A DNA stretch of 39,402 nucleotides from Actinomycetota bacterium (GTDB taxonomy: Bacteria > Actinomycetota > Acidimicrobiia > Acidimicrobiales > Ilumatobacteraceae), in assembly GCA_017856115.1 (NCBI GenBank), contig JAFMFM010000015.1, positions 1-39,402 of the forward strand, in the 5' to 3' direction. Position 1 is the stretch's first letter. Each line of letters starts with the position of its first letter. Below the pieces are notes generated by a model, which worked only from the letters and a program-made list of their open reading frames with translations, searched no databases and was not told the origin of the DNA. Below, one piece after another: positions 1 to 7,590 of the stretch. The position numbers and the translations under genes are program-made.

Positions 1-30
1 AGCCGCAGCGGTGCGCGCTACCGCAGAGGA

Positions 31-672
31 CTAGAGCCAGGCGCGGCTGAGTTCTTCGGCGCGGGCTTCCCACTCTTCGACCGTGAAGCCGAAACGGTCG
101 TGGTCTTCCCATACACCGTTGATTTCTAGGAACCGTTTGGCGCAACCCTCGTATCGCCAGCCAAGTTTGTGCACCACGCGCAAACTGTTGGCATTGCGTG
201 GAATGATGCAAATCTCCAAGCGGTGCAAACGAAGTTGCTCGAAGGCGAATCGGGTGACTACTGCAACGGCTTCGGGAGTGTAGGAGTGTCCGGCTTTGGC
301 CTGGTCGATCCAATAGCCGATGGTCGCGGATTGCATTGAACCACGAGCAACGCCGTTGAGGTTCACCTCACCACAAAAAACGGAATCAACGAACACACCG
401 AAGCTGTATGCGTTACCCGCGATGCGCTCGCGCTCGCGCAACAAACAGCGACGCTCGAAGGCTTCCTGACTGACGGCGGGGTCGGCAGATGCCATCGGAC
501 GTAGCGGCTCCCAATCCGTGAGCCATCGACCATTGCGGGTTCGCACCTCGCCGAATGCAGCAAAGTCGCTGGTGATGAGCGGTCGCAACATCACTCGTCG
601 GCCGAAGAGGCGCACGGGTGGTGAACTGGTGGGATGTTCGATGCGGGTACGCGACGTGGTGGTGGGTTTCAT
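31..672 (-). CDS. RimJ/RimL-type GNAT N-acetyltransferase
   Basis: A 213-residue acetyltransferase of the GNAT fold, expected to move an acetyl group from acetyl-CoA to a protein N-terminus or small amine in the cytoplasm. The RimJ/RimL pattern is clear in the C-terminal half: IGYWID, then AGHSYTPEA in the acetyl-CoA pyrophosphate-binding position, then the RLEICIIPRNANSLRVVHKLGW segment typical of this subfamily (split here only by length), ending in the DRFGF strand. The start at 672 is chosen because its ATG overlaps the ppx stop in an ATGA; a longer reading frame to 795 would run into ppx. It is the last visible gene of the DUF501-ppx chain. The natural substrate cannot be read from sequence; ribosomal protein acetylation is only one option. 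Confidence 0.85.
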   Translation of the reverse strand: MKPTTTSRTRIEHPTSSPPVRLFGRRVMLRPLITSDFAAFGEVRTRNGRWLTDWEPLRPMASADPAVSQEAFERRCLLRERERIAGNAYSFGVFVDSVFCGEVNLNGVARGSMQSATIGYWIDQAKAGHSYTPEAVAVVTRFAFEQLRLHRLEICIIPRNANSLRVVHKLGWRYEGCAKRFLEINGVWEDHDRFGFTVEEWEARAEELSRAWL

Positions 673-1631
673 GCGCCACCGCCCGTGGGGGAGGCCGATC
701 GCATCTCGGCGATCACGCCATCGAGCAGATTGTGGGTGCTCACGATGATGTGGTCGAGATGGAGTCGTCGCATGATGGCAACCAGCAGGCAACATCCTCC
801 CACGATGACCCCGGCACGTTCCAGCGGGAGGCCCGGATTGTGTACTCGGTCCTCCAGTGCTTCGGTAGCGAGCGTACGAAATACGTCCTCTGCAGCCGCA
901 CGTGAAAGCACCATCTCGTGCAGTCGTGTTGCATCGAAGCGTTGTAGCCCCAACTCCACTGCCGCAATGGTGACGATGCTGCCCGCCACGCCCACCACGC
1001 GTGCAGTGTCGCCGAGGGCAGGTCGTTCGATCACTGCGTTGTCCACGGCATCGCTCACGATGGAAATGGCATTTGCGAGTTCCTCGGGGCGGGGTGGATC
1101 ACTGTGCAATTCGGCCTCCGTGAGAGTGACCACACCGTGGGGCAGGGAAACGCTGTCGCGCACCATGGCACGGCCTTCCCGTGTATCGCCGATGGTCAAT
1201 TCCGTGGAAGCACCGCCGATATCCACCACCATGGTGGTGCCATCGACGGGTGACAGGCTTGCCATGGCGCCGTGCCATGCGAGCTTTGCTTCTTCGCCGG
1301 CCGACAACACGCGTGGCTCGACACCCGTGGCTGCGTGCACACGTGCAACAAACTCGGCGGTATTGGTGGCCATACGGCAGGCAGCAGTGCCGGTGATGGC
1401 CAGTTGGGCACCATGGTTATGAACCAGCGTTGCGTACCTGGTGACCACCGCCATGGTTCGCTCGATGGCAGCCGGGGAAAGCAGCCGCGTTGACCCGACG
1501 CCTTCACCGAGAGCGGTGACGTTCACCTCGCGCGCGAGTTCGTTACCCGCTGCATCGACGATCAACAAGTTGGTGGAGTTGGAGCCGATATCGATTGCGG
1601 CGAGTGCGGTGGAGGGCGTGGCCTGGTTCAT
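669..1631 (-). CDS. ppx: Exopolyphosphatase / guanosine pentaphosphatase family (Ppx/GppA)
   Basis: A 320-residue protein of the Ppx/GppA family, which hydrolyses polyphosphate to orthophosphate or pppGpp to ppGpp. The first phosphate-binding motif, DIGSNSTNLL, lies at about residues 13-22 and the second, VVDIGGASTEL, near residue 150, as in the ASKHA ATPase fold. The length matches the short actinobacterial form, which lacks the C-terminal HD domain of E. coli Ppx. The ATG at 1631 overlaps the DUF501 stop (ATGA); 12 extra upstream codons are open but would reach into DUF501. In many actinobacteria the order is eno-ftsB-DUF501-ppx, which supports the call. Which of the two activities dominates is not decidable here. 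Confidence 0.92.
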   Translation of the reverse strand: MNQATPSTALAAIDIGSNSTNLLIVDAAGNELAREVNVTALGEGVGSTRLLSPAAIERTMAVVTRYATLVHNHGAQLAITGTAACRMATNTAEFVARVHAATGVEPRVLSAGEEAKLAWHGAMASLSPVDGTTMVVDIGGASTELTIGDTREGRAMVRDSVSLPHGVVTLTEAELHSDPPRPEELANAISIVSDAVDNAVIERPALGDTARVVGVAGSIVTIAAVELGLQRFDATRLHEMVLSRAAAEDVFRTLATEALEDRVHNPGLPLERAGVIVGGCCLLVAIMRRLHLDHIIVSTHNLLDGVIAEMRSASPTGGGA

Positions 1632-2101
1632 CAATGTGCCGTCGCTTCGAGCCGCAGGGCGACCCACCGACCGACCGGATCGGCGTTACCCACCAGCCAA
1701 TTGGCGTAGTGCGCGTGCAGACACTTGACACCACGACGGGTTCCGGCCACGCCACCGTACGGCGTGGGTCCCGTGTGACTTGTAGGGACGTGGGCATCGC
1801 GTTCGGCGGCGTATGCCTGGTGCGCGGCGAGCAGTTCGTCGGTGTCCACCTCGGCTTCGGCGGTGTTCACACCACCGGCGGCTTCGAGTCGTGAAACCGC
1901 AGCCACATCGGAAGGATCGACCAGCCAGTAGCGCGTGGGCATTGGTGTTCCGTCGTGCAGAAATGGGGCGTTGCGTACCACGCGCGGGGAGCCGTCGGGC
2001 TGTCGCACCACCACGCTGAAATCACCCTGTGGGCGACGACCGAGCAGTGCCGCGACCTGCTCGATGTCGAGCGTAGTCGCCGATTCAGCGGAAGATGACA
2101 A
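1631..2101 (-). CDS. DUF501 family protein
   Basis: A 156-residue member of DUF501, a family of unknown biochemical function found mainly in actinobacteria next to ftsB and ppx. The family hallmark near the C-terminus, GVKCLHAHYANWLVG followed by NADPVG, is present. The N-terminal part keeps the usual LGRxPxG and PFLHDGTPMPTRYWL segments, but a cysteine pair seen in many relatives is replaced by DGSPR. The start overlaps the end of coxG by 17 nt, and its stop overlaps ppx by 4 nt, so the gene appears transcriptionally and translationally tied to the cox genes upstream. This is odd, since in relatives its upstream partner is ftsB, which here lies 15 kb away. Confidence 0.88.
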   Translation of the reverse strand: MSSSAESATTLDIEQVAALLGRRPQGDFSVVVRQPDGSPRVVRNAPFLHDGTPMPTRYWLVDPSDVAAVSRLEAAGGVNTAEAEVDTDELLAAHQAYAAERDAHVPTSHTGPTPYGGVAGTRRGVKCLHAHYANWLVGNADPVGRWVALRLEATAH

Positions 2102-2759
2102 GGGCGGCCACCACTGCAGCCACTACCAGCGCAACCGGAACGAGGCGTTTCACGATGGTGCTTCCTGCGGTGTCGAGAAGGTCGAGCGGTGCAACGTCGT
2201 GCGTCTGTTCGATCTTGCGAACACCGGGTGTTGGTGGTGCAGTTTCCACTGCCGTGTCCATTGCACTCGAATCCGACGCCGAGGGAGTGGTGCTGTTTGA
2301 CGCGGTGACTGGTTGCGATGCAATCAGCGAGTTGAGATTGTCGACGAACTGCAGCAGAAGCTTGTCGCTCACGTCGGCCAAAGCACCGCGACCGAATTGC
2401 GCCACCTTGCCGGAGATGTTGAGTTGCGTATCCACCGTGCATTTGGCGCTGGTGTCGGTGACGGGGTCGAGTCGCGCGGTAATGGTGGCCGACGCATTGC
2501 CCTTGCCCGTTGTGTCACGACCCTCGGCCTTCAACGACGCCAGGAAGTTGGCGTCGTCACGCGACACGAACGAGGCCTGACCCTTGAACTGCGCGAGAAT
2601 CGGCCCCACCTTCACCTTCACTTGACCGCGGTAGATCTCACCTTCCACCTCGGTGAGCTGGGCACCCGGGAGACACGGCGCCAATCGTTCCAGGTCGGTG
2701 AGTATCCGCCAGGCATCGCTCGCCGGAACGGGAACCGTGAATTCGTGGTGGAGATCCAT
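2085..2759 (-). CDS. coxG: CoxG-like SRPBCC membrane-anchor protein
   Basis: A 224-residue protein with an N-terminal SRPBCC/CoxG (START-like) domain at about residues 1-145, starting with HHEFTVPVPASDAW and containing the typical LPGAQL segment. A low-complexity linker follows at 150-200, and a single C-terminal membrane helix (VPVALVVAAVVAALVIF) ends in two charged or polar residues. In Oligotropha CoxG recruits CO dehydrogenase to the inner face of the membrane, so here it would tether the CoxSLM-like enzyme near the respiratory chain; that role is inferred. The ATG overlaps the mocA stop (ATGA) and the gene overlaps DUF501 by 17 nt, placing it at the edge of the molybdenum hydroxylase block. 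Confidence 0.88.
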   Translation of the reverse strand: MDLHHEFTVPVPASDAWRILTDLERLAPCLPGAQLTEVEGEIYRGQVKVKVGPILAQFKGQASFVSRDDANFLASLKAEGRDTTGKGNASATITARLDPVTDTSAKCTVDTQLNISGKVAQFGRGALADVSDKLLLQFVDNLNSLIASQPVTASNSTTPSASDSSAMDTAVETAPPTPGVRKIEQTHDVAPLDLLDTAGSTIVKRLVPVALVVAAVVAALVIFR

Positions 2760-3388
2760 CAGTACTCACCTCGATTCGCCAAGTCGTGTTGCCACCGTGC
2801 CACATCGTCGGCGGTATCGATGTCGTCGGCGTTACCTTCGCAGGCTACTTCCGTCACCAAATCGGAGCGAACTCGTATGAGTGTTCGGGCACCCTCGTCG
2901 CCTTCGTGGGGGAGTTGGTCCCACAACTCGGCGTGGATGCGCACGGGGTTGCGTCGAACGCCGTGATAGGTGGCCACGGCGATCGGAGCGTTGGTGTCGG
3001 CAAGTCGTCTCCATGCATTCGCCGTCACCCCGGGTTGATCGCCGAGACCCACCACCACGCCGCCAAGTTCGCGTTGCCGTGCGACGTCGAGGCCCACCTG
3101 CAGCGATGACGCCATACCGGACTGCCAGTGAGCATTGTGCGCGACGATGACCTCCGGTGTGCCCGGCAGGGGTGATGTGAGCACGTCGTCGAGGGCCACC
3201 GCGCCGGTCACCACGATGATGGGGGACACACCACTGGCTGCCACCGCCTCCAGTACGTGGCGAACGACGGGCTTTCCCGCAAGCAGGGCGAGCAGTTTGT
3301 GTGTGGTACCGACATAGCGACTTCCACCCCCCGCAGCGAGCACTAGGGCCCCGCAGGAGGCGCTGGAAGGCGACACGCTCGACGTCAT
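2759..3388 (-). CDS. mocA: MocA-like molybdenum cofactor cytidylyltransferase (NTP transferase)
   Basis: A 209-residue nucleotidyltransferase of the MobA/MocA type. The N-terminal nucleotide-binding motif LVLAAGGGSRYVG with the downstream Lys (HKLLALL) is at residues 15-36, and the metal-binding GLGDQPGV is near residue 115. MocA adds CMP to molybdopterin to make the Mo-molybdopterin cytosine dinucleotide used by xanthine dehydrogenase- and CODH-like enzymes. It sits upstream of coxG with a 4-bp overlap and in the same cluster as two coxL genes. The cytidylyl rather than guanylyl assignment is from context. The start at 3388 has no obvious Shine-Dalgarno sequence. Confidence 0.85.
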   Translation of the reverse strand: MTSSVSPSSASCGALVLAAGGGSRYVGTTHKLLALLAGKPVVRHVLEAVAASGVSPIIVVTGAVALDDVLTSPLPGTPEVIVAHNAHWQSGMASSLQVGLDVARQRELGGVVVGLGDQPGVTANAWRRLADTNAPIAVATYHGVRRNPVRIHAELWDQLPHEGDEGARTLIRVRSDLVTEVACEGNADDIDTADDVARWQHDLANRGEY

Positions 3389-3461
3389 GAGGCACTCGAC
3401 ACAGCAGTCACGAAATCAGCCTCCCACAACGGTTTCGGGTCGTTCACAAGCCCACGAATTA

Positions 3462-3491
3462 TTACAGTTCCGTTACAGGCAGGGGTAGGAT
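3462..3491 (+). promoter_or_regulatory. Probable promoter of the NlpC/P60 gene with a TTACAG direct repeat
   Basis: A TTACAG hexamer at 3462-3467 is followed after 18 nt by TAGGAT at 3486-3491, an acceptable sigma-A type pair. A second TTACAG lies at 3473-3478, exactly 11 nt after the first. The arrangement of two TTAC half-sites one helical turn apart resembles MtrA-type direct-repeat sites. This is pattern reading only. Confidence 0.4.
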
Positions 3492-3548
3492 GGGGGTACT
3501 TCATCCACCCAACCAGTGGCGCACCCCCTGCGTCACCCGGAGGCCTCG

Positions 3549-4241
3549 ATGTCCCCCAAAAACCTCGGTCGAATGCCCTTGTCACTATCGAGCCACAAAT
3601 TACGAACGTGCGTTCGCTCTCTGGTTGCTGCGGCGCTCATGGTGGCTTTCCTTGTCGTGGTGAGTGCACCATCGCCGGCACGGGCCATCCCGGTGGCCGA
3701 GCGCACGGCTGCGTTCATTGCGTCCACGTCGCGCCACATCGCCCTGGAACTTCGCCGAAGCCACAACGTGCCCGAAGTGGAACGACAGGGAGTCGCCGAA
3801 CGCCAGATCAACGAGGTGGCGAGTTTGGTGGCGTACCTGCTCGACGCCGATGCCAACCAACTGCGCACGGTGTGGACCGCTGCACCCATGCCGCGCAAGA
3901 TTGCGCTCTTTAGTGCGCTCAGTCAGGTGGGGGTGCCGTACCGCACCAATGCCGATGCGCCGTTCATTGCGCTGGACTGTTCCGCGCTCACCAAGTTTGC
4001 GTGGGCGCAGGCCGGTGTTCCGATCGAACGGGGCTCGCAATACCAATACGCACAAGCAGAGCGGGTGATGCGTGACGAGGTGCAGGTGGGCGATCTGGTG
4101 TGGTATCCGGGACACATCATGTTTTCACTCGGCGTTCCCGAGTTGATCGTGCATGCGCGATCCGGACAGCGTTCGGTGGAAATTCATCGAATCGACTCCA
4201 CCCGACTTCCGTGGATGCGCTGGGTCAGCCCACTTCGGTAG
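3549..4241 (+). CDS. Secreted NlpC/P60-family peptidoglycan hydrolase
   Basis: A 230-residue exported protein. Residues 1-46 form a signal peptide: basic N-terminus, hydrophobic core VAAALMVAFLVVVSA, and an SPARA-I cleavage site. A helical region follows (about 50-115), then an NlpC/P60 domain with catalytic Cys144 in LDCSALTKF and His189 in WYPGHIMF; His202 or a neighbouring polar residue may complete the triad. Such enzymes cleave gamma-D-Glu-diamino acid bonds in peptidoglycan stems. The start at 3549 is chosen for a GGAGG 5 nt upstream; an earlier in-frame codon at 3516 lacks this and would lengthen the signal peptide. It is a lone plus-strand gene between two minus-strand parts of the cox cluster. 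DCSAL in place of the usual DCSGL is a minor variation. Confidence 0.88.
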   Translation: MSPKNLGRMPLSLSSHKLRTCVRSLVAAALMVAFLVVVSAPSPARAIPVAERTAAFIASTSRHIALELRRSHNVPEVERQGVAERQINEVASLVAYLLDADANQLRTVWTAAPMPRKIALFSALSQVGVPYRTNADAPFIALDCSALTKFAWAQAGVPIERGSQYQYAQAERVMRDEVQVGDLVWYPGHIMFSLGVPELIVHARSGQRSVEIHRIDSTRLPWMRWVSPLR

Positions 4242-4298
4242 GCGACCGTCGTTCCGCGCGTGGCCAATGGCCGTCATTCGCCACTTGGCGACCGTCGT
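4241..4298 (+). repeat. 12-bp direct repeat in the convergent gap after the NlpC/P60 gene
   Basis: GGCGACCGTCGT occurs at 4241-4252 (overlapping the stop codon) and again at 4287-4298, 46 nt apart, both preceded by CACTT. The 70-bp gap between the convergent NlpC/P60 and XdhC genes holds this repeat and no convincing terminator hairpin. Confidence 0.6.
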
Positions 4299-4311
4299 CG
4301 CTCGGCGTTTG

Positions 4312-5109
4312 CTAGTGAATTGCGCCGGTGGTCGCTGACAACGACTGCGCGGTACGGCCGGTGCGGCGCGCGATGATCTCACCACAGATGGAGATTGCCG
4401 TTTCCTCCGGAGTGCGCGCGCCGATGTCCAGACCAATCGGCGACATCACACGACCCAACTCGTCCGAGTGCAACCCAACTTCGGCCAGGCGTTCCATCCG
4501 CTTGGCGTGCGTCTTGCGGCTTCCCATCACACCGATGTAACCCACCTTGGTGCGCAAGGCGCCCTGGATGGCTGGGACGTCGAACTTCGGGTCGTGGGTG
4601 AGGATGCACACCGCGTCGCGCGGTCCGAGGTGATTGCCGTGGGTGAGGAACACCTCATCGGGCCATGCCACCATGATGTCGTCTGCCATGGGGAATCGTC
4701 GTGCAGTGGCGAACACCTTGCGCGCATCGCACACGGTGACTCGGTAACCCAACAACTTCGCCGCACGGGCGAGCGCACTGGTGAAATCCACGGCACCGAA
4801 GATCACCATGTGCGGTGGTGGCGCGAACGACTCGATGAATACCCGAACGGTGGGTGAGTCCACCAGATCCTCCGGCGTGGTTTGACCCTGCGGGCCGTAG
4901 TGACGGGTACTCGTGCGACCCGCCTCCAATTCGCCGAGCGTGTCGCGTGCCGCAACACGGGTGAGTTCGTCGTTTCCCAGTCCACCAAGCACCGGTTCAC
5001 CCGGTGACACCAACATGGTGGCTCCAGCGTGCGGTCCGTCGATCACCACTGCAAGTGCGGTGGGAGTGTGCGCGCGCAATCGCCGCGCAAGTTCGTCGTA
5101 GAGCGACAT
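4312..5109 (-). CDS. XdhC family protein with C-terminal Rossmann domain
   Basis: A 265-residue XdhC/CoxI-family maturation factor. The first 95 residues resemble a diverged XdhC_CoxI domain; residues 100-250 are the XdhC Rossmann domain with VIFGAVDFTSALA, ILTHDPKFD, YIGVMGSRKTH and SPIGLDIGARTPEET. XdhC proteins bind molybdenum cofactor, help to sulfurate it and insert it into the apo-hydroxylase. The ATG at 5109 is preferred over a 30-codon extension that would enter the upstream xdhC; a GTG directly before it is equally possible. The gene lies 46 nt after the 108-residue XdhC N-domain protein, so the two may act together. Confidence 0.85.
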   Translation of the reverse strand: MSLYDELARRLRAHTPTALAVVIDGPHAGATMLVSPGEPVLGGLGNDELTRVAARDTLGELEAGRTSTRHYGPQGQTTPEDLVDSPTVRVFIESFAPPPHMVIFGAVDFTSALARAAKLLGYRVTVCDARKVFATARRFPMADDIMVAWPDEVFLTHGNHLGPRDAVCILTHDPKFDVPAIQGALRTKVGYIGVMGSRKTHAKRMERLAEVGLHSDELGRVMSPIGLDIGARTPEETAISICGEIIARRTGRTAQSLSATTGAIH

Positions 5110-5155
5110 CACCGTTGCGCCACCACATTCTCGAACGCGGTTAGCGTCGCGGAAT

Positions 5156-5482
5156 TCACCACGTGAGCTCCTGCAGGAAGAGGTGAATCGTGCCGCCACA
5201 GGTGAGTCCCACCGCGAACGCCTCGTCGTCGGAGTAGCCGAACGTCACCACTTTTGCGTCGGAGTTGGCGCGCAACATCTCGAGCGCTTCCGCAACCACT
5301 GCACCCTCCACGCAGCCGCCACTGACGGAACCAACGACTTCCCCCTCTTCGTTCACCGCCATCGCGGCACCGGGATCGCGTGGACCCGAGCCCTCGATAC
5401 CTACCACCCGCCCCAGCACGCAGCGCTTTCCTGCTGCACGCCAACGGTCGAGATCGTCGAGGAGTTCACGCATGAAGGGCAC
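5156..5482 (-). CDS. Short XdhC_CoxI-domain protein
   Basis: A 108-residue protein consisting only of the XdhC_CoxI N-terminal domain. The family signatures GSGPRDPGAAM (residues 31-41), GSVSGGCVEGAV (51-62) and GLTCGG (92-97) are all present; the two cysteines in the latter motifs are conserved in the family and implicated in cofactor sulfuration. Full-length XdhC proteins carry a Rossmann domain after this point; here that domain is in the separate next gene. The GTG at 5482 overlaps coxE by 17 nt, and an in-frame ATG at 5473 is an alternative. Translational coupling to coxE is likely. Confidence 0.85.
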   Translation of the reverse strand: MPFMRELLDDLDRWRAAGKRCVLGRVVGIEGSGPRDPGAAMAVNEEGEVVGSVSGGCVEGAVVAEALEMLRANSDAKVVTFGYSDDEAFAVGLTCGGTIHLFLQELTW

Positions 5483-6596
5483 CTGCTACACGACCACCTT
5501 CGTCGTGGATCACCGCGGCGAGGTGTTCGAGCGCTTCCAGCGAGTGTCCCTCGACGAATGCATCCACGTGGGGGAGTGCGGCCGCCATACCGCGGGCCAG
5601 CGGCGCATAGCCGGGGGTGACCTTCAGCGGATTCACCCACACCACACGATGTGCAACCCTGCTCAGGCGCTGCATCTGTTCGCCGAGTACGTCGGGGTTG
5701 CCGCGATCCCATCCATCGGACAGCACCACGACGATGGCTCCACGCGCCAACCCGCGAACCCCCCAACGGTCGTTGAACATCCGTAGGCATTCACCGATGC
5801 GTGTGCCGCCGCTCCAGTCCGCCACCTGTTGCGAGGTGCGTGCCAACGCCTTGTCGGGGTCGCGATGCGAAAGTTCCCGTGTGATGCGCGTCAAGCGCGT
5901 ACCCAGCGTGAACGCCTCCACGCGCTGACGCCCCACCATTGCCGCGTGCATGAAGCGAAGGAATGCCCGCGCGTAGGGCTCCATCGACCCGGACACGTCG
6001 AGCAGCACCACCAAGCGGCGCATACGCTCGCTCGGGGCGCGCCACTGTCGGCGTACTGGTTCGCCGAGGTGCGCGAACGACGATCGCACGGTGCGCCGTA
6101 CGTCGACCTGTGCTCGACGCGAGCGACTGTGGCGAAGTCGCAACGATCGACGAGGCGAGCCGACGAAGCGCAGGCGTTGCATCAGCCGTTGTGCCTCGGC
6201 GAGCTCCGAGTCGGAGTAGGTGGCGAAGTCCTTCTTGCTCAGTGTTTCCACTGCCGAAAACCGAAGGGAGACGGAGTCGTCGCTACGTTCCGTCGAGTCG
6301 TCACCCTCTGCGTCGTCGGAGTCCGCCGCGAGCGACACCGTTTCCTCGGCGATGTGGTGGGGATCTTCGCCGGCGCTGATGCGGTCCCAGAACACGGCGA
6401 AGGCAACGTTGAAGGCCTCGCGATCCTCCGGACGACGAACCATGGCAGTGTGCGCGGCCCAGTACACACGGTTGCGGTCGGTGATGCCGACGGCGTCGAG
6501 ACACTGCACGAACGTGACGACGGAGTCGAGCGGCACTCGGAGGCCGGCGCCGCGCAATACGCGCCCGAAGGCAACGGCCATACGCTCGGCGGTCAT
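5466..6596 (-). CDS. coxE: CoxE-like VWA domain protein
   Basis: A 376-residue protein of the CoxE/VWA_CoxE family. The N-terminal half (from TAERMAVAFGRVLRGAG) is the helical CoxE domain; an acidic linker lies near residues 95-115 and an Arg-rich stretch near 150-190. The C-terminal VWA domain carries the MIDAS motif LLDVSGSM, GTRIGECL and VVLSDGWDRG. CoxE works with the AAA+ protein CoxD in maturing the molybdenum active site of CO dehydrogenase-type enzymes. The ATG at 6596 overlaps the coxD stop (ATGA). The frame stays open far upstream to 7310, but that part lies inside coxD and reads as an Arg-rich out-of-frame product. Confidence 0.9.
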   Translation of the reverse strand: MTAERMAVAFGRVLRGAGLRVPLDSVVTFVQCLDAVGITDRNRVYWAAHTAMVRRPEDREAFNVAFAVFWDRISAGEDPHHIAEETVSLAADSDDAEGDDSTERSDDSVSLRFSAVETLSKKDFATYSDSELAEAQRLMQRLRFVGSPRRSLRLRHSRSRRAQVDVRRTVRSSFAHLGEPVRRQWRAPSERMRRLVVLLDVSGSMEPYARAFLRFMHAAMVGRQRVEAFTLGTRLTRITRELSHRDPDKALARTSQQVADWSGGTRIGECLRMFNDRWGVRGLARGAIVVVLSDGWDRGNPDVLGEQMQRLSRVAHRVVWVNPLKVTPGYAPLARGMAAALPHVDAFVEGHSLEALEHLAAVIHDEGGRVAGALHA

Positions 6597-7525
6597 CCGT
6601 TCAGCGCACCACGCTCGAATGCATGCTTGATGAGGTCGGCGAAGCCGTGTTCGGTGACACGCTCGTGGTCTTCGCGGTACTTCAGCACCGTGCCGAGCGT
6701 CGAGCGCACGACGGCCTCGTCCAGTTGAGTGACACCGAGCGTGCCCAAGGCGGTGGCCCAGTCGATGGTTTCGGCGACACCCGGTGGCTTGTACAGGTGC
6801 AACGAACGCAGACGTTCCACGGCGCCGGCCACTTGTCGGGCCAAGCGCTCGTGCACCTGCGGCACGCGCAACCGAACGATGTCCACCTCGCGCTCGAATC
6901 CAGGATGTTCCACCCAGTGGTACAGGCACCGACGCTTCAACGCGTCGTGCACATCGCGTGTTCGGTTGGATGTGAGAACGACCAATGGAACTTCCGTGGC
7001 GCGAAACGTGCCAACTTCGGGCACCGTGATCTGGAAGTCTGACAGCACCTCCAACAGGTACGCCTCGAACTCGTCGTCGGCGCGGTCGATTTCGTCGATC
7101 AACAACACCGGGGCCACGCCGTTGCGCGGTTCGATTGCTCGTAGCAATGCTCGACGAATGAGGAAGCGCTCGTCGTACAACTCGTTCTCCAACTTCTCGG
7201 TTGCCTTGCCTGCTGCTTCGCCGCTCGCTTCGGCGGCGCGCAAGTGCAGCAGTTGTCGCGAGTAGTCCCAGTCGTACACCGCCTGACTGGCGTCGATGCC
7301 CTCGTAGCACTGCAGGCGAATCAACTCGCTGCCGCGCACCGTGGCCAGTACCTTGGCGAGTTCGGTCTTGCCCACGCCCGCTTCACCCTCGAGCAGCAGC
7401 GGCCGTTTGAGTGACAGGGCCAGGAACACCGCCGTGGCGAGGCCCTCGTCGGCGAGATATCCCGCGCCCTGCAATGCTTCTCGCACGTGCTGGACCGAGC
7501 CGAGGGATGCGCGCGGTGCCACCAT
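6593..7525 (-). CDS. coxD: CoxD-like MoxR family AAA+ ATPase
   Basis: A 310-residue MoxR-type AAA+ ATPase. Walker A is GEAGVGKTE (near residue 45), Walker B is LLIDEIDRAD (near 140), followed by sensor 1 in LTSNRTRD and the arginine finger region ALKRRCLY. In the cox system this ATPase partners the VWA protein CoxE as a chaperone that helps complete the metal centre of the large subunit. It is first in the coxD-coxE-xdhC-xdhC run and is divergent from the SDR gene across 65 bp. A TAGGCT hexamer ends 7 nt before the ATG, suggesting a leaderless mRNA. Confidence 0.93.
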   Translation of the reverse strand: MVAPRASLGSVQHVREALQGAGYLADEGLATAVFLALSLKRPLLLEGEAGVGKTELAKVLATVRGSELIRLQCYEGIDASQAVYDWDYSRQLLHLRAAEASGEAAGKATEKLENELYDERFLIRRALLRAIEPRNGVAPVLLIDEIDRADDEFEAYLLEVLSDFQITVPEVGTFRATEVPLVVLTSNRTRDVHDALKRRCLYHWVEHPGFEREVDIVRLRVPQVHERLARQVAGAVERLRSLHLYKPPGVAETIDWATALGTLGVTQLDEAVVRSTLGTVLKYREDHERVTEHGFADLIKHAFERGALNG

Positions 7526-7532
7526 GTCCTTG

Positions 7533-7581
7533 AGCCTAGGAAGACGGCCAGCCCGTGCCCTGACCGGTGCTCGGGTACGGT
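7533..7581. promoter_or_regulatory. Divergent promoter region between coxD and the SDR gene
   Basis: On the minus strand TAGGCT (7533-7538) ends 7 nt before the coxD ATG; on the plus strand TACGGT (7576-7581) ends 9 nt before the SDR ATG at 7591. Neither start has a well-placed Shine-Dalgarno sequence. No strong -35 element is visible on either side. Confidence 0.35.
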
Positions 7582-7590
7582 GAGTTCCCG

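Noticed and set aside
3389-3548. A c-di-AMP riboswitch upstream of the NlpC/P60 gene
   Set aside because: Such riboswitches occur near cell-wall hydrolases, but the leader after the likely promoter is only about 50 nt and shows none of the needed helices.
3385-3585. A 66-codon minus-strand frame upstream of mocA
   Set aside because: It spans the NlpC/P60 promoter and ribosome-binding site, has no recognisable domain and no supporting signal.
6597-7310. N-terminal extension of coxE inside coxD
   Set aside because: The extension is Arg-rich, lies fully within coxD in another frame, and the ATG at 6596 gives both the family N-terminus and a 4-bp overlap.
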